Shown: positions 1-7,707 of the stretch, piece by piece
How positions within the stretch are numbered: the stretch's first letter is position 1
Layout of the letters: each line of letters begins with the position of its first letter
Program-made: the position numbers and the translations under genes
Source: Actinomycetes bacterium
GTDB lineage: Bacteria; Actinomycetota; Acidimicrobiia; Acidimicrobiales; RAAP-2
NCBI GenBank assembly: GCA_021784205.1
Contig: JAJXTB010000059.1
Coordinates: 1 to 15,554, forward strand
Direction: 5' to 3'
DNA: 15,554 nucleotides
The notes under the pieces: generated by a model
The model's input: only the letters and a program-made list of their open reading frames with translations
What the model was told of the DNA's origin: nothing
Databases searched by the model: none

Positions 1-230
1 CTCGTCCGGCAAACTCATGCTAATTTTCATACTTCAATACTACCAGAAGTATGTAAGTTGGATGTCAAAGGTGGACCACTCGCGAAGGGCGTGCCCTCGT
101 GGCCCAACGTGAACCCGAGCGCCCAGCAAATCCATCCTCGGCAGACTCGCGACCGAGGTCACACAGTGGACATGCGGATGTCGAGGACCTTTGCGGGTTA
201 GTTGCGCGACGGAGTCCGTTCCGGACAGGA
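1..230. other. Non-coding left edge, AT-rich then structured
   Basis: No supportable gene is seen here. The first 65 bases are clearly more AT-rich than the rest of the window and contain the inverted repeat at 28-53. From about 60 onward the DNA is GC-rich with several small hairpins: GACAT/ATGTC around GCGG near 169-182, enclosed by AGGTC/GACCT, and GTCCG/CGGAC near 214-226. It leads into the terminator at 231-259. The region could be a plus-strand untranslated or small-RNA transcript, or plain intergenic DNA. A 60-codon open frame from 99 is Arg/Ser/Pro-rich and resembles no family known to me. Confidence 0.4.
28..53. repeat. 8-bp inverted repeat in AT-rich DNA
   Basis: CATACTTC at 28-35 is matched exactly in reverse complement by GAAGTATG at 46-53, with a 10-base spacer. 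The half-site spacing of about 18 bases fits a dimeric repressor operator or a tyrosine-recombinase core. No neighbouring gene for such a protein is visible, and the element may belong to a gene left of the window. Confidence 0.45.
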
Positions 231-259
231 CGAAGGCCCAGGATTTCCCTGGGCCTTCG
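231..259. terminator. Strong hairpin, probable terminator
   Basis: A perfect 12-bp stem (231-242 pairing with 248-259) closes a 5-base loop. It lies 22 bases beyond the 3' end of the minus-strand initiator tRNA, so it most likely ends that transcript. Only weak T-runs follow on either strand (TTCGTCCTGT on minus, ACTTCGTTT on plus). It may therefore work in both directions or serve as a 3' stability element. Confidence 0.7.
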
Positions 260-281
260 ACTTCGTTTATGGACTACTTAG

Positions 282-355
<74 letters not shown>

Positions 356-367
356 ATGGGCGAAGTC

Positions 368-373
368 AGTGTA
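368..373 (-). promoter_or_regulatory. Possible -10 box of the initiator tRNA
   Basis: On the minus strand TACACT ends 12 bases before the tRNA 5' end, which would give a leader of about five bases. TTGATA lies only 13 bases further upstream, too short for a standard -35 spacing, so only the -10 element is suggested. Confidence 0.35.
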
Positions 374-429
374 TCAGGCGGCTCCCTATCAACCGCTCGT
401 GTCTAGTCGGCCACACCAGCCTCTGACAC

Positions 430-3096
430 TCAATTACCATCGTCCCCTCCTAAGTGGGTGTGTCCCGACCCTTGAACTTCTTGCGCTTCCTCGGTCTCTT
501 CGGCCTCTTTGGCCCCTTCAGCCGAGTCGGAGGGGCGCATGCGAAAATACACCATGAAGCCCACCGAGATCGCCGCGAAGATGCCAAATCCGGTGAGAAT
601 GGGCACCAGGCCAACGTGCTGAAGTTCCGACTCGCTGCCGCTACCCGGGCTCAGCAGCACGCCAACGAAGCCGATGAGCCCTAGACCGCTCACCAGCAGC
701 CACAGCGTCTCGTTCCACTTGGCCACGTGGCGACCGGGCAGGAAGGGCAGGGGGAACATGCCGAAGGCGAGACTCGCAAATCCCGCGAGGAACATCGAGT
801 CGAGCGCCGGGGTCAAGATGAGCAGCCACGGCGACGGGTTCGTCTGGGTCGCAGTGTGGAACACGGGCACCGCGAGAAAAAAGGCCGTCGTCGCCGCGAC
901 CAGCACCGTGAGAGAGGCAATGAAGTGCAGTCGCCCCTCCTCCTTCATCGAGGTCCCAGGCACGATCAAGAACGACGCGATGAGGCCGTAGCAGTAGCCC
1001 GGCGCCAGGCCCACCAGGCGCGAGGTCGCCACGCAGGCCACCGCGATAACCATGCCCCCGGCCAACACCTGAAGATGGACCTGGCGATGGCGGCGCCACC
1101 CAGAGATCGCCACCGGCAGCTGCGAGGCCAGGGTCACAAAGCCGATGCCGAGTGACTGGCCCAAGAAGAGCCAGAGCGACGCCCGATCCAAGGTGAAAGC
1201 GGGATCGAGGAAAGAGTTGATCAGTCCGCCGGCACCCATGAACGCGAGGAAGATCACGGTGCCGCCCGCGATGCGCCGCCGCATCGAGCGGGGCCGGCTC
1301 GGGTCGTAGAAGAGCGCCTGGAACCGCCGGCGCAGCCGCGCCCCGATTCGCTGACGGTTGTGCTCGTAGGTGCGATCCAGCCACTCGCTGGGAAAGCCCG
1401 CCGCGATGAGACGACCCAGCAGCATGAGTCCGATGGAGATGCCGCCTGCACCCGCCAGGTGGTGGGCGAGCTGGCCGGGATTGGGCATCGCGACGGAAAA
1501 CTCCGTCAGATGGTTCGCGGCTCCACTCACGTGGAAGTTGGCCGTCACGACGGGCACCAGGGTGGTGCTACAGGACAAGGAGATGTGATGACTACCCACC
1601 GTCGCGTTGCCCGGGATGACGAGGCGCGTAATGCTCACGACGTGATTGTCGACCGCCGAGGTCGCGATCAGGTTCTTGTCGAAGAACACGTACGCCGGAT
1701 TGCACGAGTGCGTGACGGTGTTGTCCACGAGTTTCACCGCACTGCCCGGGGTGCCCGAAGCTGGCGTGAGCTGCAGGGCCGAGGGAACCTTGAACGTGGT
1801 CTGCGCCTGGGCCGAGGCGTTGCCATGGTTGCCCACGACCTGGCCCGTGAACGTTGTCTCGGTCGACGTCCCGTTCACCGTCGTGACAATCACCGCCGCG
1901 TTGTAGACGCCCCCGTGGGAGTAGACGTGGGTGATCGTCGGGGTCGTCGTCGTGGCCGATGTGCCGTCGCCGAAGACCCAGTGGTAGCTGCGGATCGAAC
2001 TGTTGGGCGCGACCGACCCCGATGCGTTGAGCAGCGTCGCGTGACCGGCCTTGGCCGCGGTGACTGTGAGCGAAGCGATCGGCGCCTGGTCGGGCACCAC
2101 GGCGATGCCGAAGGAGGGACTGCCCACGGCAATCGGGGTCATGGGTCGGATCGGCGTGGCCGCGAGATCGATGGGCGCCACGACGTCGCTGGCGCTCGCC
2201 ACGTAGGCCACGCGGCCGTTGGGCGAAAGCGTGATGCCGTCGGGTTCGCTCAGGTTCGCCACCGCCACCGACGTCGTCGCCGCCCTGTTCGAACTCAGCG
2301 AGATGATCGAGACGGTGTTGTTGGAGTTCGCGGTGTAGCCACGCTGGCCCGCAGGGCTGATCGTGATGCCGACCGGTCCTCCGGCGACGGGGATGACGGT
2401 CCCGACCGAGGCCGTCGTCGCCGACAGGTTGATCGTCGTGATCGACTGGCCGTCGGCCACGTAGGCGTGGCGTCCATCGGGTGCGAGGGCGATCGCCTGA
2501 GGTCGGCCGCCGATGGCGAGATTCGTGACCTTGCGGGTGGCCACCGAGATCACCGAGAGGCTGTGACCCTCGGAGTTCGAGACCAGCACCATCGCGTCGT
2601 TGGGGGTCACGGCGATGCTCCACGGTCCGAAACCGACGTGTATGGGTTTGTGAGCGACGGGCGTGCCCGTGAGAGAGACCGGCGTGACGGTGTTGTCGTT
2701 GAAGTTCGACACGTACGCCGTGTGGCCCGTCGGCGAGATCGCGATCGCAGCGGGCCCGCTCCCCACACGAATGGGTGTTCCTACCGACCCCGCGGCCAGG
2801 TTCACCGGAACGATCGTGTTGCCCAAGGAGTTAGTCACGTAGGCGGTGCGCCCGTTGGGTGTGATCGCCACGCCGAGGGGCCCGTTGAGTCCGTGGCCGA
2901 CCACCGAGGTGGCGTGGTGGGTCACCGGCGCGATGATCGCGATCGAGTTGGTGTCGAGGTTGGTCACCACCACGGTGCCCGCCGCCAACAGTCCGGGGGT
3001 GGCCTGTGCGCTGAAGGCGAGACCCAACGGCGCCGTGCCCACCAGGGCACCCGCGATGAGTCGAATCGCGCGGCGGCGCCGACGCGTGGTCGCCAC
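430..3096 (-). CDS. YVTN beta-propeller / PKD / polytopic membrane fusion protein
   Basis: This 888-residue envelope protein has a clear modular layout. An Arg-rich start and hydrophobic stretch (1-32) form a signal peptide or anchor. Residues 41-338 hold seven propeller blades at 42-43 residue spacing, each with a YVTN-like strand (near 43, 86, 128, 171, 212, 254 and 298) and an SPNG-type turn. A PKD domain follows (about 338-420, with YHWVFGDGTS), then an Ig-like segment with a Cys pair (about 436-525). The last third (545-852) has roughly eight or nine membrane helices and ends in an acidic tail. FGMFPLPFLPG (778-788) resembles the motif for which actinobacterial 'FGLLP motif-containing membrane proteins' are named (from memory). 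It starts at GTG, 6 bp after the stop of the OmpA-domain gene, with no Shine-Dalgarno, so translational coupling is likely. The role is unknown; extracellular binding by a membrane-anchored receptor or scaffold is an inference. Confidence 0.85.
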   Translation of the reverse strand: MATTRRRRRAIRLIAGALVGTAPLGLAFSAQATPGLLAAGTVVVTNLDTNSIAIIAPVTHHATSVVGHGLNGPLGVAITPNGRTAYVTNSLGNTIVPVNLAAGSVGTPIRVGSGPAAIAISPTGHTAYVSNFNDNTVTPVSLTGTPVAHKPIHVGFGPWSIAVTPNDAMVLVSNSEGHSLSVISVATRKVTNLAIGGRPQAIALAPDGRHAYVADGQSITTINLSATTASVGTVIPVAGGPVGITISPAGQRGYTANSNNTVSIISLSSNRAATTSVAVANLSEPDGITLSPNGRVAYVASASDVVAPIDLAATPIRPMTPIAVGSPSFGIAVVPDQAPIASLTVTAAKAGHATLLNASGSVAPNSSIRSYHWVFGDGTSATTTTPTITHVYSHGGVYNAAVIVTTVNGTSTETTFTGQVVGNHGNASAQAQTTFKVPSALQLTPASGTPGSAVKLVDNTVTHSCNPAYVFFDKNLIATSAVDNHVVSITRLVIPGNATVGSHHISLSCSTTLVPVVTANFHVSGAANHLTEFSVAMPNPGQLAHHLAGAGGISIGLMLLGRLIAAGFPSEWLDRTYEHNRQRIGARLRRRFQALFYDPSRPRSMRRRIAGGTVIFLAFMGAGGLINSFLDPAFTLDRASLWLFLGQSLGIGFVTLASQLPVAISGWRRHRQVHLQVLAGGMVIAVACVATSRLVGLAPGYCYGLIASFLIVPGTSMKEEGRLHFIASLTVLVAATTAFFLAVPVFHTATQTNPSPWLLILTPALDSMFLAGFASLAFGMFPLPFLPGRHVAKWNETLWLLVSGLGLIGFVGVLLSPGSGSESELQHVGLVPILTGFGIFAAISVGFMVYFRMRPSDSAEGAKEAEETEEAQEVQGSGHTHLGGDDGN

Positions 3097-3102
3097 GTAT
3101 AT

Positions 3103-4662
3103 CTAGAGAGCCCGCAGCACCGCGACGACGCGGCGGTTCTGCGCTCGGCCCTTGGCGGTCGTGTTGGTCGAGACCAACTGGACGCTAAAGGACGTCACGA
3201 TGGATATTTTCACGTTCTTCACGTGCAGGCGCACCAGGTCGAATCTGAGGCGCGCCTGCACCGCGGCCGCACGACGCTGATTGAGCACCACGTTAAAGGC
3301 CGGAGTGAACACGTTGTCCGTGAATCCGGTGAGCGCCACACTGTGGTACTTGCCGCGCTTGATCACGAGCGCGAGGCGCGCGACCTGCTTGATCAGTTTG
3401 CGATTCAGCGCATAGGAGCCCTCCGCGAAGGGCTTGATCGCGAGAACGCGCGTCGGCGAGAGCTTGGGCGGCGCGGCCTTTATCACGAGGTCGGGCGGGT
3501 CGATTTGCAGAGTTCCCGCGACGTAGAGGAAGGTGCCGGAGTAGCGCTGGGCGTCCGAGGAGGGTGTCACCGAGATCGTCGCTCGCGACGGCGTAACCGC
3601 GTACACGCCGACCTGACTCGGTGGCGCGCTATTGGGACCATAGGAGGTTCCCCCGATTCCCGTATAGGTCAGCGTCACGCTCGTGACACGGACCGTGTCA
3701 CCGGACTGCGCTCCGGACACCGACACGCTCGTGTGGATCGGCTGGCCCTTCTTCACGCTTTGCGAGGACGCGGTGATGGTCAGGTGCCGGGGAATCGTGG
3801 TTGTCGTCGTGGTCGTGGTCGGAGGCACGACCGCGGGCGGCGGTGGCGGTGGCGGCGAGACCACGGGCGGCGGCGGCAACGCGTGGAACGTGACGGTGGC
3901 GGGATCAGATGTCGCGCCGAGGTAGTTCCCGTCAGCAGCGACGGTGGCGATGACCACGCACTTTCCCGCGACATCTTCGGTCACCTGGTCGGAATTGACG
4001 ATCGTGCAGCCCGAGTCTGAACCGCTCGCGAGAGAGTACGTGATGGTGCCCGATCCGCTCGAGACTGTCGCCGACAGCGTGACACGTGTCCCGACGGTGG
4101 CGCTTGATGGGACGTCCAGCGAGATGGTTCGTGACCCTGGGTTCACGGTCAGCGTGAGGTTCGCCGACGCGGAGGTGGTGCCGTCGTGATCATCGTCAGT
4201 CGTCGAGGTCGAGGTGGCCGTCGCGGTGATCACGCAACTGCCGACCTGACGGTAGCTAAAGCCACTCGACGCAAACGAGCAACCCGCGGTGTTCGTGCCG
4301 GTGATGGCGTACGTCACGGTCCCGGCGCTGGCGGTCGCTACCGGAGTGTAGGCATTGGGGTAGGTCACCGTGGGCGCAGAGAGCCAGGTCACGGTAACCG
4401 GCGAACCGTCGGAGGTGTCGCCCGAACTGCCGCCCGAGCTCGAGCTCCCCGATCCGCCGGAGCCGCCCGATTCACCGGGTCCCCCCGTACCGTGGGGGCC
4501 ACCTTTGCCACCGCCGTGGGCGCTACCCGCCGCGGCCGGCACGATCGCCGCCGAGGCACACAAGAGGACGGCCAGGGTCAAACGACGAACTGTGACCCAC
4601 GGCGCAACGTGTCGCGCGCGCCGGGAAGCCAGGTTCGCCGCCACCGATCGTGGCAGTTGCAT
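3103..4662 (-). CDS. Secreted Ig-like/MBG/OmpA-domain protein
   Basis: The 519-residue product begins with a long basic leader and a hydrophobic segment ending in PAAAG (about 26-46), a likely signal peptide. A Gly/Ser-rich linker (49-86) follows, then two Ig-like beta domains with paired Cys (about 88-173 and 178-260), a Pro-rich stretch and an eight-Thr run (263-289), an MBG-like domain (about 292-388) and a C-terminal OmpA/MotB-type domain (408-519). The last keeps the family's peptidoglycan-binding pattern: LTGFTDN (444-450) and LNQRRAAAV (460-468), with Asp449 and Arg464 as likely ligands. It probably attaches non-covalently to peptidoglycan while the Ig-like part extends outward. The ATG start has a strong G-rich ribosome site about 5 bases upstream. 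It is the first gene of an operon with the propeller membrane protein, which suggests that the two form a wall-membrane complex. Confidence 0.85.
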   Translation of the reverse strand: MQLPRSVAANLASRRARHVAPWVTVRRLTLAVLLCASAAIVPAAAGSAHGGGKGGPHGTGGPGESGGSGGSGSSSSGGSSGDTSDGSPVTVTWLSAPTVTYPNAYTPVATASAGTVTYAITGTNTAGCSFASSGFSYRQVGSCVITATATSTSTTDDDHDGTTSASANLTLTVNPGSRTISLDVPSSATVGTRVTLSATVSSGSGTITYSLASGSDSGCTIVNSDQVTEDVAGKCVVIATVAADGNYLGATSDPATVTFHALPPPPVVSPPPPPPPAVVPPTTTTTTTTIPRHLTITASSQSVKKGQPIHTSVSVSGAQSGDTVRVTSVTLTYTGIGGTSYGPNSAPPSQVGVYAVTPSRATISVTPSSDAQRYSGTFLYVAGTLQIDPPDLVIKAAPPKLSPTRVLAIKPFAEGSYALNRKLIKQVARLALVIKRGKYHSVALTGFTDNVFTPAFNVVLNQRRAAAVQARLRFDLVRLHVKNVKISIVTSFSVQLVSTNTTAKGRAQNRRVVAVLRAL

Positions 4663-4798
4663 AGCGTCCCCCCCGCCGCCCTCAATCGGGGAAAATCCCG
4701 TGAGGTGAGGTCAACCTACCAACAAATCTCTGACAACTCTTTGCCAATTCTGAGACAAATCAGCCCAAATTCTCAGGAAACTGAGCGCGACTCTGCCC
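4663..4798 (-). promoter_or_regulatory. Promoter region of the OmpA-propeller operon
   Basis: This 136-bp gap is AT-richer than its flanks and separates two minus-strand operons. Next to the UPF0182 stop there is a short hairpin (CTCAG, GAAA loop, CTGAG at 4772-4785), a weak terminator candidate. Nearer the OmpA gene lie a small palindrome (AGGT-CA-ACCT, 4708-4717) and a hairpin with a CGGG/CCCG stem (4687-4700). TAGGTT on the minus strand (4713-4718) fits the loose TANNNT -10 pattern, but no -35 stands at standard distance. The ribosome site is the G-run at 4667-4674. Confidence 0.4.
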
Positions 4799-7684
4799 CT
4801 AGCCGGCGGCGCCCAGCGCCTTCTGGGCAAGTTGGATCTGGTGGTTCATAGCGTCGACAAAAGCCTGGTAACGACCCAAATCGCCTGCGGCCAGGGCCGA
4901 CTGGGCGGACGCCCAGTCGCTCGCCGCCTGCTTCAGGTAGTACTGAGCGCTCTGGCCAGACTTCGACGGCGGCGTCGGACCGGTGCCACCCGAGGACGAG
5001 ATGTTGGCCCCGAGCACCTTGGACAGCGTCCCAGACAGGGTCGGCGAGATGGCCACATCCTGGTTGAAGACGGCGATCACGCGCTTGAGCTGCGGCATCG
5101 GGTTCGACACCGAGGTGACGTAGAGGGGCCGGATGTAGAGCACGCTCTGGTCGAGCGGCACCATCAGGTTGTTACCCAGCAGGACGCTGGAGCCGTGCTG
5201 GTCGAAGAAGGTGATCTGAGAGGAAACGTCCGTGTTCGCCTGGATCTCCGAGTCGGCCTGGACCGGGCCGATCACCAGGCTCGAGCGCGGGGTCTCGTAG
5301 AGGTTGAGCTGCCCGTAGTCCTTCGGATCGCTGGTGGCCATCATGAAGGCGGTGAGGCCCTGGACCGTCGCCGAGTTGCCCGCCGGTACGAAGGCGATCG
5401 ACTCGAGGAGTTGCTGCTTGTTGGCCATGGGCAACGAGCCCACCTGAAAGACCGGCGACATCGGCGAGAGCGCCGAGGAGATGACGTTGCCCGCCGAGTT
5501 CGTCACCGCGGTCTGGGCGAGGGACTGACTCGGGCCGCCGGCGCCCGTCGTCGGGGAGACCTCCCAGCGGTCCGACGCGGTGTAGAAGGCGTTCGCGCTG
5601 GTGATGTGATAGCGGCCCAGTTCCGCGGCCTGAACGCCGAACAGGTCGACGGGATAGCGCATGTGGCTGAGTATCTCGGCCGGCATGGCGCTCATGGGCT
5701 GGAACATCGTGGGGAACGCCGAACGGTAGGCCTTGAGAATCGGGTCGTTGGGGTCGGCCGCGTAGAACTTCATCGATCCGCTGTAGGCGTTGATGACGAC
5801 CTTGACCGAGTCACGCACGTAGTTGAAGCTGTAGGGCAGGCCGCCCTCGTTGATCGTCAGGTTCGAGGCGTTCTGGCTGTAGGGATACTGGTCCGTCGTC
5901 GTGAATCCGTCGAGGACGTACTGAATCGTTCCGTCGGCGATGACGGGATAGACCTGGGAGTTGAACGAGAGGAAGGGCGCCGCCTTTTGGGCCATCGCCC
6001 GCACGTCGCGCACGAACATCACCCGGCTGTTGGGGGTGATCTGGTTCGAGATGAGGAAGTTGAAGTCGCCCAGGCGCAGCGCCAGCGCGAAACGCCGTAG
6101 GAAGTTGCCGATTCGCACGCCGCCGGTCGAGGCGTAGTGGCTTTCGACCGGCTGGCCCGCGTTGGGCCCGCTGGTGACTTGGAAGTTGAGCTCGGGCTGC
6201 TTGGTGTTAGCCACCACCCAGCCGGGGTTGTTCAGACCGAAGTAGATGTCGGGCTGGGTGAGGACCGGCATGCCCCCGCTCGAGACCGGGGGCACGTTGG
6301 AGACCACGAGAACCGGGTTGCCCGTGGAGGGATCGGCCTGGTTGGCGGCGATCACCGCCGCGCCAATTCCATGCGTGTATTGCAGGTGGTTGTTCACCCA
6401 CGACGGCGACGGCAGGTTCGCGGGATTGAGTTGTCGTGCGCCGATGAGAACCGGGGTCAACTTGCCGTTGATCACGTAGCGGTCCACCGCCAGCGAGGCG
6501 AAGGTGTAGTAGGAGCGGATCGACTGGCGGCGCGTCAGCGTGACCAGCGAGATGTTATTGGCCGGATCCCACAGTCGGATGTTGCTCAGCGTCGCCTTGT
6601 CGGCATTGATCTGGGACTGGCTGATGGTGGTCGCTCCGGCGAACGTGTGATACATCACCTGATTCAGCCCGAAGGCCGACCTCGTCGCCTCGATGTTGCG
6701 CTGAATATAAGGCGCTTCCAGCGTGCCCTGGTTGGGGCTGACCTTCAGCGCTTGGAGGATGGTCGGATAGAGCACGCCGATCACCAGGGCGACGAACGCC
6801 CAGAGTCCCACGGCAACCGCCGGCAGCGACCAGCCGCGCAGGCGCACGTTCACGAGCAGGATGACGGTGGCCGCCAGGGACAAGAAGAAGAGAATGGTGA
6901 GCGCGGGCATGCGCGCGTGGACGTCGGTGTAGCTGGCGCCCTGGACGTAGCCGTTGGTCGAGTTGACGAGGGACCACTTGGCGATAACGTAACCCGCGGC
7001 CTTCATGAGGGCGATCCCTGCGCCGATCACTGAGAGGTGGGCCTTCACGCGGGGGGCAACCCGCGGAGTGGTGCGCGCGGCACGGATCCCGCCATTGAGA
7101 TAGTGGAATCCCGTCGTCACGATGAGAATGACGACGAGCGACACCAGCAGCCACGTCACGACGAAGGACACAAAGGGCAGGGTGAAGATGTAAAAACCCA
7201 GATCCTTGTGAAAGAGTGCGTCGGTCTGGTGGAAGGGCTGGCGGTTGGCGAAGAGGAGATACTTCTGCCACTCTCCTGACGCGTTGAGCCCGGCGACGAC
7301 TCCCATGATCAAAGAGATGACCGCGTAGATGCGTCCAGCGTGGGGACGAACAGCGTTCTGGAATCGCCGCACCACCTCGTCCTCGGGCTCGAAGGTGAGA
7401 TCACGCGCGCCGAATCGATCCGTGAGAAGGAGGTTGCCCCACATCAAGGCGAAGAAGATCGCGCCGAAGGTCAGAGCGAGGCCGACCTTGACGTAGAAGA
7501 GCGTCGCGAAGACCTTGCCCAGACCCACCGAGGAGAACCACATCTGGTCCGTCCACAGCAGCGCCACGCTGCGCAGCGACAAAAAGCCGATGATAACGAT
7601 CGCGATCAGCGACGTGATGACGACACGCCGCGAGAGCCGCCCGATCCGTCGGGGGCGCGGCGTCACGTCAGAGGGGCTTCGCAC
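4799..7684 (-). CDS. UPF0182 family integral membrane protein
   Basis: The 961-residue product matches the UPF0182/COG1615 family in length and layout. About seven hydrophobic helices occupy residues 1-310 (for example 21-44, 60-83, 118-134, 165-191 and 260-280), followed by a large extracytoplasmic region. Family landmarks are FHKDLGFYIFTLPF (158-171), the PNQGTLEAPYIQRNIEATR block (317-335) and a Ser/Gly-rich linker leading to a C-terminal helical segment rich in Ala and Gln. The function of this family is not established; it is widespread in Actinobacteria and some other phyla. The GTG start lies 23 bp after the stop of the DivIVA-like gene, with no clear Shine-Dalgarno, so it is probably the last gene of that operon. 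A second in-frame GTG six codons later is an alternative start. Confidence 0.93.
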   Translation of the reverse strand: MRSPSDVTPRPRRIGRLSRRVVITSLIAIVIIGFLSLRSVALLWTDQMWFSSVGLGKVFATLFYVKVGLALTFGAIFFALMWGNLLLTDRFGARDLTFEPEDEVVRRFQNAVRPHAGRIYAVISLIMGVVAGLNASGEWQKYLLFANRQPFHQTDALFHKDLGFYIFTLPFVSFVVTWLLVSLVVILIVTTGFHYLNGGIRAARTTPRVAPRVKAHLSVIGAGIALMKAAGYVIAKWSLVNSTNGYVQGASYTDVHARMPALTILFFLSLAATVILLVNVRLRGWSLPAVAVGLWAFVALVIGVLYPTILQALKVSPNQGTLEAPYIQRNIEATRSAFGLNQVMYHTFAGATTISQSQINADKATLSNIRLWDPANNISLVTLTRRQSIRSYYTFASLAVDRYVINGKLTPVLIGARQLNPANLPSPSWVNNHLQYTHGIGAAVIAANQADPSTGNPVLVVSNVPPVSSGGMPVLTQPDIYFGLNNPGWVVANTKQPELNFQVTSGPNAGQPVESHYASTGGVRIGNFLRRFALALRLGDFNFLISNQITPNSRVMFVRDVRAMAQKAAPFLSFNSQVYPVIADGTIQYVLDGFTTTDQYPYSQNASNLTINEGGLPYSFNYVRDSVKVVINAYSGSMKFYAADPNDPILKAYRSAFPTMFQPMSAMPAEILSHMRYPVDLFGVQAAELGRYHITSANAFYTASDRWEVSPTTGAGGPSQSLAQTAVTNSAGNVISSALSPMSPVFQVGSLPMANKQQLLESIAFVPAGNSATVQGLTAFMMATSDPKDYGQLNLYETPRSSLVIGPVQADSEIQANTDVSSQITFFDQHGSSVLLGNNLMVPLDQSVLYIRPLYVTSVSNPMPQLKRVIAVFNQDVAISPTLSGTLSKVLGANISSSGGTGPTPPSKSGQSAQYYLKQAASDWASAQSALAAGDLGRYQAFVDAMNHQIQLAQKALGAAG

Positions 7685-7707
7685 ATCGAAAGCCTAGGGC
7701 GTGGCGA

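Noticed and set aside
99..281. A 60-codon frame at the left edge
   Set aside because: Low-complexity Arg/Ser/Pro composition, no ribosome site, and it runs through the terminator hairpin.
3791..3900. Simple-sequence DNA at the Thr run and Pro-rich stretch as a nucleotide repeat locus
   Set aside because: The codons vary within it, so it is a low-complexity protein linker rather than a repeat array.
1360..4020. An 886-codon plus-strand open frame opposite the propeller and OmpA-domain genes
   Set aside because: Its product is Arg/His/Gly/Asp-rich with no fold signature, and it crosses two well-supported minus-strand genes. Long antisense frames are common in high-GC DNA.
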